Part shown: positions 24,911 to 31,830 of the stretch, piece after piece | Position numbering within the stretch: position 1 is the first letter of the stretch | How the letters are laid out: every line of letters starts with the position of its first letter | Assembly (NCBI GenBank): GCA_022798335.1 | Contig: JAAWMH010000034.1 | Coordinates: forward strand, 1-32,506 | Direction of reading: 5' to 3' | DNA length: 32,506 nucleotides | Source: Clostridia bacterium | GTDB taxonomy: Bacteria > Bacillota > Clostridia > TANB77 > CAG-508 | The notes under the pieces: generated by a model | The model's database searches: none | The model's input: the letters and a program-made list of their open reading frames with translations, nothing else | Told to the model about the DNA's origin: nothing | Program-made: the position numbers and the translations under genes

Positions 24911-25360
24911 TTAATCTTCTACTAAATTAACTAGCATATTTTTAAAAATGTTTGCCCTTAATGTATCTCTATACTCTTGTGGTATTGTTAACACATTATC
25001 ACTTGTTGCAACTTTTAATAGCTTTGCCTCTAAGCTAGATACAATATCTTCTGATAAAAAGTTGCTAATAAAAATGTCTACTTCTTGCGAAGTTATTTTT
25101 TCTCCTATACTGCTAATAGCATGCATTAAATAATTGCTTTTAGTAATATTAATTTTTTTTATTTTAATATGACCTCCTCCACCACGTTTGCTTTCTACAT
25201 AATATCCTTGCGATGGATTAAACCTAGTAGCTATTACATAATTAATTTGTGATGGTACACAATTAAAATGTTGTGCTAAGTCATTTCTTTGTATTTCAAT
25301 AAAGTCTTCTTCTGAAAACATTTCTTTGATAAAGTCCTCTATCATATCTGATATTCGCAT
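24911..25360 (-). CDS. ctsR: Class III stress gene repressor CtsR
   Basis: A 149-residue transcriptional repressor of the clp/mcs regulon. The winged helix occupies about residues 1-70, including the glycine-rich wing (SKRGGGGHIKI) that inserts in the minor groove. The C-terminal dimerisation domain follows. The start is the ATG at 25360 (MRISDMIEDF), about eleven bases after GAGGA; a GTG four codons earlier touches that site. It heads the ctsR-mcsA-mcsB-clpC operon. A perfect CtsR operator lies 53 bases upstream, consistent with autoregulation. Confidence 0.95.
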   Translation of the reverse strand: MRISDMIEDFIKEMFSEEDFIEIQRNDLAQHFNCVPSQINYVIATRFNPSQGYYVESKRGGGGHIKIKKINITKSNYLMHAISSIGEKITSQEVDIFISNFLSEDIVSSLEAKLLKVATSDNVLTIPQEYRDTLRANIFKNMLVNLVED

Positions 25361-25412
25361 TGCTTTTATCACTTCCTCTGTTTTAGTTTTTAGCTTTTAT
25401 TACTTTTTAGAC

Positions 25413-25429
25413 TTTGACTTTCTTTGACC
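25413..25429 (-). promoter_or_regulatory. CtsR operator
   Basis: Minus strand GGTCAAA-GAA-AGTCAAA matches the directly repeated CtsR heptad consensus (A/GGTCAAA-NAN-A/GGTCAAA). It lies just downstream of the -10 box, over the start of transcription, where binding blocks the operon. Confidence 0.93.
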
Positions 25430-25438
25430 TATAATTTT

Positions 25439-25466
25439 ATTATACTCTCTTTTTTTCTTTTGTCAA
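25439..25466 (-). promoter_or_regulatory. Promoter of the ctsR-mcsA-mcsB-clpC operon
   Basis: Minus strand TTGACA (25466-25461), 16-base spacer, TATAAT (25444-25439), immediately upstream of the CtsR operator. Confidence 0.88.
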
Positions 25467-25493
25467 TACTGTTTTTGTGAATATTTTGTGAAT

Positions 25494-25727
25494 TTACTTA
25501 TCTGTTATATCTTCCATTTCTTTTGCTTTTTGTTTTTGTTTTTCTAATGTAAGCCATGCAAAATAGGAGGATACAAATTCTCCATACTTTGTTACATCTT
25601 CTATTTCTTCTATCTCTCCTATTTCTTCTTTCATTTTTCTTGTTTGTACCTTTTTGTTATTTTCTATTTCTCTTTTTTTATCTAACATATCATTTTTTAA
25701 ATTACCTGCTTTATCTTCTTTATTCAT
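25494..25727 (-). CDS. Small charged hypothetical protein
   Basis: A 77-residue protein starting at the ATG at 25727, five bases after AAAGGAG; an ATG ten codons earlier has no ribosome site. Residues 1-45 are highly charged, rich in Lys, Glu, Asn and Asp, probably helical or disordered. Then GEFVSSYFAWLTLEKQ gives a short amphipathic segment, and a Lys-rich tail closes it. There is no transmembrane helix or recognised family. It follows the HAD gene beyond a probable terminator and lies upstream of the CtsR-regulated promoter. Function unknown. Confidence 0.55.
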   Translation of the reverse strand: MNKEDKAGNLKNDMLDKKREIENNKKVQTRKMKEEIGEIEEIEDVTKYGEFVSSYFAWLTLEKQKQKAKEMEDITDK

Positions 25728-25765
25728 AAAAACTCCTTTCTTTTTACATTCAGACATAAAAAATA

Positions 25766-25803
25766 CACATTCCTATTTACTAATAGTTATGTGCATTTTT
25801 TAT
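25766..25803 (-). terminator. Probable terminator after the HAD phosphatase gene
   Basis: ATAAAAAATACACAT and ATGTGCATTTTTTAT pair with one mismatch around an 18-base loop. The minus-strand arm runs into a T-rich stretch. It lies between the HAD stop and the small hypothetical gene. Confidence 0.6.
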
Positions 25804-25836
25804 TTGTTTATTCGATTTGTTTTTAGAATTTTTTTC

Positions 25837-26715
25837 TCATTTTTCTAAAATTTGCTCCTCTATCACTTTTGCAACACCATCTTCATTATTACTGTCTGTT
25901 ACCATTTTAGCCATTTTTTGGATGTAGGGTGCACTATTTGCCATTGCTACTCCTAAACCTGCATTTTCTAGCATCGTTTTATCATTTATATTATCTCCAA
26001 TTGCTATTACTTCTTCTTTTTTAATATTTATTTGCTTGATTAAATAATCAATTGCTGTCCATTTATCTACATTTTGGCTGCTTATTTCTGTATAAAAATA
26101 TTCTATTGAAAACTCTTCTGTTCCAGATTTAATAATTTTACGAGACATATGACCTACATCTAATACATCTATTCCTTTTACTTTTCTTAGTTTTTTAATA
26201 ATACTTTGAAAAATAATATTATTATCATCACAAATATTTACTTTAATATAGTCATCTTCTTTTCGATTTAATACATATTCATAAATATCTTGTACAATAT
26301 ATATATTGGTCTTTTTATTATCTGGTTTGTTGGCATTTTCTTGATGATAAAAAAGTACATTATAATTTAAGTTTTTTGTAATAATGCTATCTTGTGTATA
26401 AATACTATAATAAATGCTGTTTTCTTCACATATTTCAATAAGCTGTAATACCTTTTTTTGACTTAAAAAGTTGTTATACATTAGCTCATTTTTTTGCAAG
26501 TCATAAATCATAGCTCCATTTCCACAAATCATATAGTGGTTAGCTCCTATTTCGTTTGCTAAATTTTCTACTGAAGCTCCTCCTCTTCCAGAAGTTAACA
26601 CTACTTCTACTTTCTTTTCTATTGCCTTTTTTATAGCTTCTTTGTTTTTTTTAGAAATTTGCCCATATGAATTTAATAATGTACCATCTAAGTCTATTGC
26701 AATTAATTTATACAT
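25837..26715 (-). CDS. HAD-superfamily phosphatase, Cof type
   Basis: A 292-residue cytoplasmic sugar-phosphate or phospho-metabolite phosphatase of the Cof/HAD-IIB subfamily. Motif I is D8-L-D10-G-T; motif II is LTSGR near residue 42; motif IV is IGD241NIND245; the large C2 cap lies between. The C-terminal MANSAPYIQKMAKMVTDSNNEDGVA is typical of the subfamily. The substrate cannot be deduced. A GGAG site lies six bases before the ATG (GGAGAAAAAATG). Flanking terminators make it a single-gene unit. Confidence 0.92.
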   Translation of the reverse strand: MYKLIAIDLDGTLLNSYGQISKKNKEAIKKAIEKKVEVVLTSGRGGASVENLANEIGANHYMICGNGAMIYDLQKNELMYNNFLSQKKVLQLIEICEENSIYYSIYTQDSIITKNLNYNVLFYHQENANKPDNKKTNIYIVQDIYEYVLNRKEDDYIKVNICDDNNIIFQSIIKKLRKVKGIDVLDVGHMSRKIIKSGTEEFSIEYFYTEISSQNVDKWTAIDYLIKQINIKKEEVIAIGDNINDKTMLENAGLGVAMANSAPYIQKMAKMVTDSNNEDGVAKVIEEQILEK

Positions 26716-26751
26716 TTTTTCTCCTTTGTTCCTCTTTCAAATTTTTAACTT

Positions 26752-26788
26752 AAAAATAGAGAATATATGAAAAGTATTCTCTATTTTT
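26752..26788 (-). terminator. Intrinsic terminator after the SPFH gene
   Basis: A 14-bp perfect stem (AAAAATAGAGAATA pairing with TATTCTCTATTTTT), 9-base loop, followed by T-rich sequence on the minus strand. Confidence 0.8.
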
Positions 26789-26795
26789 TCTATTT

Positions 26796-28028
26796 TTAGT
26801 CTAATTTTGTTCCACATTCGTTGCAAAATTTATCTGTATTTTCATTTACTTTTTTACAATTTGGACATATTTTTTTATCTATTTTTGGCTTTCCACAATT
26901 GCTACAGAATTTTCCATTATTTTTTGCTCCACATTCACAAATCCATTCATCTGTGCTTAACTTTTCTTCTAGTGTTGCAGCTCCTGTAACTTCTGGCTTA
27001 CTTTCTGTAGTTTTACTTAAATCCATAGTACTATTTTGAACATTTTGTGCATTCCATGGGCCGCTAGCTGCTCCTCCTACCATTCCATTTGTTGCCATAT
27101 TCATCATTCCAATTCCCATAAATCCATTCATAGAACCACTTTTATTTTCTGCTGCACTTTGTACTGCATCTGCATAAGCATCTACTAGTCTTCCTTGTTG
27201 CATATGAGCATTTGAACTTAATTCATATTGATCTATTTTTTTTGCTGATTCTTCATCTAAAGTAACAGATTCTACTGCAAAAGTCACTATAGAAAGTCCT
27301 CTTCTTCTAACTGGTTCATCAAATACCATTTCATTCATCATTGTTCTTATTTCGTCTGTTTGGCTTGGCATTGCTAATACTGGTACTTTATATTTTTCTG
27401 TTCCTAATTCATTTACAATATTTTGAAATACTGCTATTACTTCTGCTCTCATTTGTTCTACTACTTTATCTTTGGTATATATATTGGCTGTTCCTGCAAG
27501 TTCTTCCATAAATACTGCTGGATTATTAATTCTAAAGGTGTATTTTCCAAAACATTTAATTTGTACTCGCAATGGAGTTACTGTATTTGTCATTTGATTT
27601 GGAATTGGATGTGACCAGTCTTGAAATGGGATTGGCGCTGCTGTTCCAAATTTATTGTCTAATATCTCTTTTGTATTAAAGAAGAATACTGCTTGCTCTT
27701 TTGCAGTTGCCCCATTATAAGTAAATCTTTGCCACATTTCTTTAAAAGTCGCTCCAAATTGCCCTGCAAAAAAAGATGGTGATGATGAAGTATCAAACTC
27801 ATAAACTCCTTCTTCTGCTGTAGCATCAAGTACTCTACCATTATCATAAATGATAGCACATTGCCCTGGTGCTACAATAATTGTACTTTTATTTGTAATA
27901 ACTCCTGTTGGTGTTGTTTTCTTTACCATTAATATTTCATTATTCATGTCTTCACAACGAACGGCCTCTTTCCATTGATCTTTTAATGTAGAGCCTATCG
28001 CTCCTGCTGCTGCTTTTATTAGTCCCAT
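26796..28028 (-). CDS. SPFH-domain protein with C-terminal zinc ribbons (YdjI-like)
   Basis: A 410-residue protein with an SPFH/virion-core-like domain from about residue 30 to 270 (strands with VAPGQCAIIYDNGRV, TPLRVQIKCFGKYTFRI, RRRGLSIVTFAVESVTLDEE) and a Gly/Met/Asn-rich linker at about 290-335. Two zinc ribbons close it: CECG-x9-CSNCG and CPNCK-x10-CNECG. The architecture matches YdjI-type proteins, which sit with PspA-like membrane-stress genes in Bacillus. No pspA is visible here. It lies 101 bases downstream of the Tim44-like gene, and the pair probably act together at the membrane. CTTTCC/GGAAAG-type ribosome site before the ATG. Confidence 0.82.
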   Translation of the reverse strand: MGLIKAAAGAIGSTLKDQWKEAVRCEDMNNEILMVKKTTPTGVITNKSTIIVAPGQCAIIYDNGRVLDATAEEGVYEFDTSSSPSFFAGQFGATFKEMWQRFTYNGATAKEQAVFFFNTKEILDNKFGTAAPIPFQDWSHPIPNQMTNTVTPLRVQIKCFGKYTFRINNPAVFMEELAGTANIYTKDKVVEQMRAEVIAVFQNIVNELGTEKYKVPVLAMPSQTDEIRTMMNEMVFDEPVRRRGLSIVTFAVESVTLDEESAKKIDQYELSSNAHMQQGRLVDAYADAVQSAAENKSGSMNGFMGIGMMNMATNGMVGGAASGPWNAQNVQNSTMDLSKTTESKPEVTGAATLEEKLSTDEWICECGAKNNGKFCSNCGKPKIDKKICPNCKKVNENTDKFCNECGTKLD

Positions 28029-28129
28029 AATCTTTACTTCCTTTCTTATGTGCTTTTACACAATTTTATATTTTTTAGGATACTGCTTTTCTTCTATTTA
28101 ATAAAACAGCTTTCCTATAAAATCAATTA

Positions 28130-29044
28130 TTATGTTCTTTCTCTTTCTAGATTAGAAAGTACCCAGTTATATTCTCCTGTAGTAAGAACACTTCCACAAT
28201 ATTCACATTTACCACTTGAAGTAATTAGAGTTGGTGCACCACAATTAGGGCAATTAGTTGTATTTACTTCTATTGTTCCTGGCATTGTTTTTACTCCGTC
28301 TTTTCTAATAAAGGTTAATAAGTAGGTATTTACTCTTTCTGTTTGCTTATCTCCTTTTAGGACTTTACTTGTTGTTTCATCTATAATATAATCTGCCATT
28401 CTAGAATTAAGTCTTACAGTTAATATTTCTTTGTCTCCTTCTTTTGTATAATGATATAAATGTGCATAATTCACACAAATTCTGTCCATTACATTGATTT
28501 GCTTATTATTAATATAGCCTTGTAATTGATTTTTATGCTGTTCAAATAAATTCTCTGTTTCAAAAGCTCTAATTGTTTCCCAATCTCTTGCTGTCCATGC
28601 TTGTTGCAATTTAATAAATAAATTTTTGCTCCATGCTATAAACTCTTCTTTATTAAAATTTGCATCTGATACTTGAATTTGATTTTCTATTTGTGTTTGC
28701 TTTTGCTCTAATTGGCTCATACTTTGCGTTTGATAGTTTGGTGTATAGTTATAATTTTGTGGTCTTCTTGGATGTTTACTTCTATAAACATTTATTGCTA
28801 TGATAATAGCCATGATAATAAGCCATGTCCAAAAACTGCCTCCACCAAAAAAAATGAAATTTCCTCCTGAGCTATAGCTACTGTCCCAAGAACTTCCGCT
28901 ATCCCAGGAACCTCCTCCCCAAGAGCTTCCGCCTCCATAATCTTCAAAGCTTCCTACATCTGCATAACTAGAAATTGAAAAAATACAAATTATACAAATA
29001 CTTAAAATTAAGATTTGAACTAATTTTTTATTTAATTTTTTCAT
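28130..29044 (-). CDS. Tim44-like domain membrane protein with zinc ribbon
   Basis: A 304-residue protein with an N-terminal signal or anchor peptide (residues 5-28, ending SSYA). A low-complexity Gly-Ser-Trp-Asp segment follows (about 30-65, repeats of SSW and GGG), then a transmembrane helix (about 72-88, FWTWLIIMAIIIAINVY). The Tim44-like domain spans about 130-255 (EEFIAWSKNLFIKLQQAWTA is its family opening) and a zinc ribbon CPNCGAP-x9-CEYCGS lies near 265-285. The arrangement resembles bacterial Tim44-like proteins found with SPFH or TPM-domain partners; the SPFH gene follows. The role is likely membrane-associated stress or envelope maintenance; specific function unknown. Confidence 0.82.
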   Translation of the reverse strand: MKKLNKKLVQILILSICIICIFSISSYADVGSFEDYGGGSSWGGGSWDSGSSWDSSYSSGGNFIFFGGGSFWTWLIIMAIIIAINVYRSKHPRRPQNYNYTPNYQTQSMSQLEQKQTQIENQIQVSDANFNKEEFIAWSKNLFIKLQQAWTARDWETIRAFETENLFEQHKNQLQGYINNKQINVMDRICVNYAHLYHYTKEGDKEILTVRLNSRMADYIIDETTSKVLKGDKQTERVNTYLLTFIRKDGVKTMPGTIEVNTTNCPNCGAPTLITSSGKCEYCGSVLTTGEYNWVLSNLERERT

Positions 29045-29258
29045 TTGATTATCTCCTATATCTATTGTGTTTTCTTTTAAAACTATTATATTCTTTTTTT
29101 TAGATTATTGTCAATGTGTTTTTGTTATAGCTGCTATAAAAATTACAAAAATTTACCAGTTTAAAAAAATGAATACTGCACATGATAAATACTGAAAAAG
29201 CAATCAAGTTTTTTCGAAATACAAAAAAATTGTTATCACATTCTAGGAGGTGAAAGAT

Positions 29259-29366
29259 ATGGCAAACAGCAACAGCAATAGATCTGTAGTTCCAGAAGCT
29301 AAAGACGCTCTTAACAAATTCAAATATGAAGTAGCTAGTGATGTGGCTGTTAAAAAATTATTTTAA
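29259..29366 (+). pseudogene. Truncated alpha/beta-type small acid-soluble spore protein (5' half)
   Basis: A 35-codon frame with a perfect AGGAGGTGA ribosome site. Residues 10-28 (VVPEAKDALNKFKYEVASD) match the N-terminal half of clostridial alpha/beta SASPs, which are about 60-70 residues and coat spore DNA; this half includes the start of the germination-protease region. The conserved continuation (GVNL…YNGDLTSRQNGSVGG…) is missing: the frame reads AVKKLF and stops. A large serine recombinase gene ends 46 bases further on. The simplest reading is that an element integrated inside the gene, with the other half at the element's far end, outside the window. Confidence 0.7.
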
Positions 29367-29390
29367 CTTTAACATCTGCTAGCTACTTCA
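29327..29390. other. Concentric dyad at the SASP/recombinase junction (possible attachment site)
   Basis: Outer arms TGAAGTAGCTAG (29327-29338) and CTAGCTACTTCA (29379-29390), middle arms GATGT/ACATC, and inner arms GTTAAAA (29349-29355) and TTTTAAC (29361-29367) share a centre near 29358. The inner palindrome coincides with the point where the SASP frame loses similarity. It could be an att junction of the serine recombinase or, since T-rich sequence follows, a terminator. Confidence 0.5.
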
Positions 29391-29412
29391 TTTTTATTTA
29401 TTATTTTTCAAA

Positions 29413-31089
29413 TTAAGATGCTTTTTTATTTCTACTATTTACTACTTTTGCTTTCTCTAGCTTAGTTTCTTCTACTCTACCCATTTGATTTAGTTCACTA
29501 AATTTGTAATAAATAGTAATCTCATGTTCTTCTGAAATTGTAATTTTCTCAATTAAATCATGTAATAATGCCTTTGTTGGCCTTTCTAATGAAATGAATT
29601 CATTTGCTAATTTCTCCAGCTTTCCAATGTCTTCTTTTTGTGCACATTTTTGATTTAATTGTTCTTCTAATTTTGATTTTTCCTCAATATAGGAATCTCT
29701 ATCTTTGGCAAACTCCTGAGTTAACTGAATATAATCTGTTTCTGATACAATTCCTTTTACTTTATCTTTATATAAGTTTTTGATGTATAAGCTACTATCT
29801 TCTATTCTTTGTTCTAGTTCTTCTATTCTCTTTCGAGCATCAAATTGTTCTTGCTGTTTTCTTTTTTCTTGCTGTGCTATTTTTATTAATTCGTCTGGCA
29901 AATCTTTTGAAATATACTTTTTGCAAACTTCTTTAATATGACTAATTAATAGTTCTTCTAATACTGGTATACTATTAGAATGCCTTGTACAAATATCACT
30001 ATATAACCTTGAATAGCTATAACAAATTGTGGTATATCTGTACTCTCCATATTTTTTTAGAGCATAATTAGAGTATGTTACATTAAGTCTTGCTCCACAC
30101 TCAGCACAAAATAACAGTCCTTTAAATAAGTAATCATGTTTTGTTCCTTTAAAAGATGTATTCTTACCTAGTATTTGTTGTACCTTGTCAAACTCTTCTC
30201 CAGTTATAATTGCCTCGTGAGTTCCTTTGCAAATAACTCTTTCTTCTTCTGGCACTTTTACTCTAATCTTTGATTTATAGTTGACATTCTTTCTTTTAAA
30301 CTGAACTAAATCACCAAGATATACTCTATTTTCTAGTATCCTTCTAATGGTTGTTTGTTTCCATGAACCATATAAAACAGTTTTCTTCGTTTTACCAATA
30401 TTTCTTGTTTCCCCTGGTACAGGTATTGCCTCTTTAGTTAATATTTGAGCAATTTTAGTTAAGCCATTTCCTTGCAAATAAAGTAAAAAAACTCTTTTTA
30501 CAACTTCTGCTTCATTTGGCTCTATAATAAGATGATATTTATTCTCTGGATCTTTTTGATATCCATAAGGAGCTGTTACACCCAAAAAGTTTCCTGCTTT
30601 TCTTCTTTCTGTTAAAGAACTTCTAATCTTTTTAGAAATATCTTTGACATACATATCATTAATAATACTTTTAAATGGTGCTATATCACTCATTCCAGCA
30701 TCTTCGATAGTATCAATATTATCTAAAATGGCAATATACCTTACACTATGTTCTGGAAAATATCTTTGCAAATAGTAGCCTGTATCAATATAATCTCTTC
30801 CAAGTCTTGATAAGTCTTTTGTAATAACTGTATCAATAATGCCTTTTTCAATGTCTTTTATCATTTCTTTAAAACTTGGTCTATTGAAGTTTGTACCTGT
30901 CCATCCATCATCTACATATTCTTTTACAATAAAAAAGTTTTCATTTTCATTTATAAATCGTTTTAAGATTTCCCTTTGATTTGTAACACTAGAACTTTCT
31001 TCTTTATCACCATCTTCCCTTGATAACCTTATATAAAGACCAACTTTAAATGTTTTTGTCTTTTGATTGCTTATTGGTAATGTGTACAT
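29413..31089 (-). CDS. Large serine recombinase (site-specific integrase/excisionase)
   Basis: A 558-residue large serine recombinase that would integrate or excise a mobile element through a serine-DNA intermediate. The resolvase domain lies at about 15-160, with catalytic S23 in GLYIRLSREDGD and partner residues in TKDLSRLGRDY. The recombinase domain lies at about 180-300 (PYGYQKDPE). The zinc ribbon contains CAECGARL and a later cysteine pair (about 335-390). A coiled-coil C-terminus follows (about 400-500). The start is the ATG at 31089, after GGGAGGG; an upstream TTG would overlap this site. It has its own promoter and points towards the disrupted SASP gene, the usual place of such enzymes at element ends. 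Confidence 0.95.
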   Translation of the reverse strand: MYTLPISNQKTKTFKVGLYIRLSREDGDKEESSSVTNQREILKRFINENENFFIVKEYVDDGWTGTNFNRPSFKEMIKDIEKGIIDTVITKDLSRLGRDYIDTGYYLQRYFPEHSVRYIAILDNIDTIEDAGMSDIAPFKSIINDMYVKDISKKIRSSLTERRKAGNFLGVTAPYGYQKDPENKYHLIIEPNEAEVVKRVFLLYLQGNGLTKIAQILTKEAIPVPGETRNIGKTKKTVLYGSWKQTTIRRILENRVYLGDLVQFKRKNVNYKSKIRVKVPEEERVICKGTHEAIITGEEFDKVQQILGKNTSFKGTKHDYLFKGLLFCAECGARLNVTYSNYALKKYGEYRYTTICYSYSRLYSDICTRHSNSIPVLEELLISHIKEVCKKYISKDLPDELIKIAQQEKRKQQEQFDARKRIEELEQRIEDSSLYIKNLYKDKVKGIVSETDYIQLTQEFAKDRDSYIEEKSKLEEQLNQKCAQKEDIGKLEKLANEFISLERPTKALLHDLIEKITISEEHEITIYYKFSELNQMGRVEETKLEKAKVVNSRNKKAS

Positions 31090-31122
31090 TTTATCCCTCC
31101 CTTTAAGCAATCGCCTAAACTT

Positions 31123-31153
31123 ATTATAACATACTTTAAGAAATTTTTGTCAA
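31123..31153 (-). promoter_or_regulatory. Promoter of the recombinase gene
   Basis: Minus strand TTGACA (31153-31148), a long 19-base spacer and TATAAT (31128-31123), 34 bases before the ATG. Inverted words AATCGCC (31109-31115) and GGCGATT (31185-31191) bracket it and could be a control site. The long spacer suggests weak basal use. Confidence 0.6.
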
Positions 31154-31197
31154 ATTTCGTCATGTTTTTATTTAATTTCGTTTCGGCGATTCTCACA

Positions 31198-31356
31198 CTA
31201 ATCCAGTTTGCAATTTTTAAGGTTTATTAGAAAAGATTTTTTGATAATTTCATTTACATTTATTGCTACATTTTTTGAATAAACATCTTTAATGATATAT
31301 TTTTCTTTTGTATTTTGATTTTCTTGTTTACCATTTTCTTTCAAATGCATCACCAT
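31198..31356 (-). CDS. Small ORF (52 codons) upstream of the recombinase
   Basis: A basic, Asn/Lys-rich 52-residue protein (start MVMHLKENGK; end NLKNCKLD) with a plausible globular C-terminal helix VNEIIKKSFLINLK. The ribosome site is poor. Small genes next to a recombinase are often excision-directionality or regulatory factors, but I recognise no family here, so this is context only. The ATG three codons in may be the start. Confidence 0.4.
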   Translation of the reverse strand: MVMHLKENGKQENQNTKEKYIIKDVYSKNVAINVNEIIKKSFLINLKNCKLD

Positions 31357-31406
31357 TCTTATTGTTCCACGCCCTCATAGAACTTATACATTTTCTGGTA
31401 AAACCA

Positions 31407-31441
31407 TCAAAAAAGAATATGACTTTTTTCATCATATTCTT
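31407..31441 (-). terminator. Intrinsic terminator after the DUF6440-like gene region
   Basis: Stem AAGAATATGA / TCATATTCTT, 9-base loop, then TTTTTTGATGG on the minus strand. It lies about 180 bases beyond the DUF6440-like stop. The gap 31442-31619 holds nothing else I can support. Confidence 0.7.
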
Positions 31442-31619
31442 ACTTTTAACTTATTCAATTAATATATTGGCAAATATTTTGCAACTTTTTGCTAACAGTT
31501 ATTATGCACAAAATTACTAGACAATATTGCTATTGCCTTTTGTAAAATTATATTAACAGTTTTTATGTGATTTGTCAACTATTAATCAAAATTTTTGCTC
31601 TATAACTTGTAAGTTGTCA

Positions 31620-31796
31620 TTATTCTTTAGTAATAACTGGTTTTCCTTCACCATCCAATAAAACTGTCATTCCTCCAGAATATCCTGATTGTCTATAAAT
31701 ATAATTGACTCCTGTTTCCTTATCTACCCAAATTTCAATTACATTTACAGCCCCTTGTGAATAAATTTTTTCAAATCTTTCCTCTTTTCTTAACAT
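31620..31796 (-). CDS. DUF6440-like small protein
   Basis: A 58-residue protein with GGGGAGGAG a few bases before the ATG at 31796. The sequence pattern RFEKIYSQ, then VIEIWVDKETGVNYIY, then SGYSGGMTVLLDGEGKP, fits the DUF6440 family of small proteins of unknown function that are frequent in phages and mobile elements. It probably folds as a small beta-rich domain. It lies 34 bases after the RhuM-like gene and is likely co-transcribed with it. Confidence 0.7.
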   Translation of the reverse strand: MLRKEERFEKIYSQGAVNVIEIWVDKETGVNYIYRQSGYSGGMTVLLDGEGKPVITKE

Positions 31797-31830
31797 AATA
31801 AACTCCTCCCCTTAATTTGTAATTTATCGC

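Noticed and set aside
29160..29200. SigG-type promoter for the truncated SASP gene
   Set aside because: TGAATA and CATGATA words occur but at the wrong spacing for a -35/-10 pair.
31328..31435. 35-codon minus-strand frame starting in the terminator hairpin (MMKKVIFFFDGF…)
   Set aside because: It begins inside the terminator stem, has no ribosome site and overlaps the 52-codon frame; too short to support.
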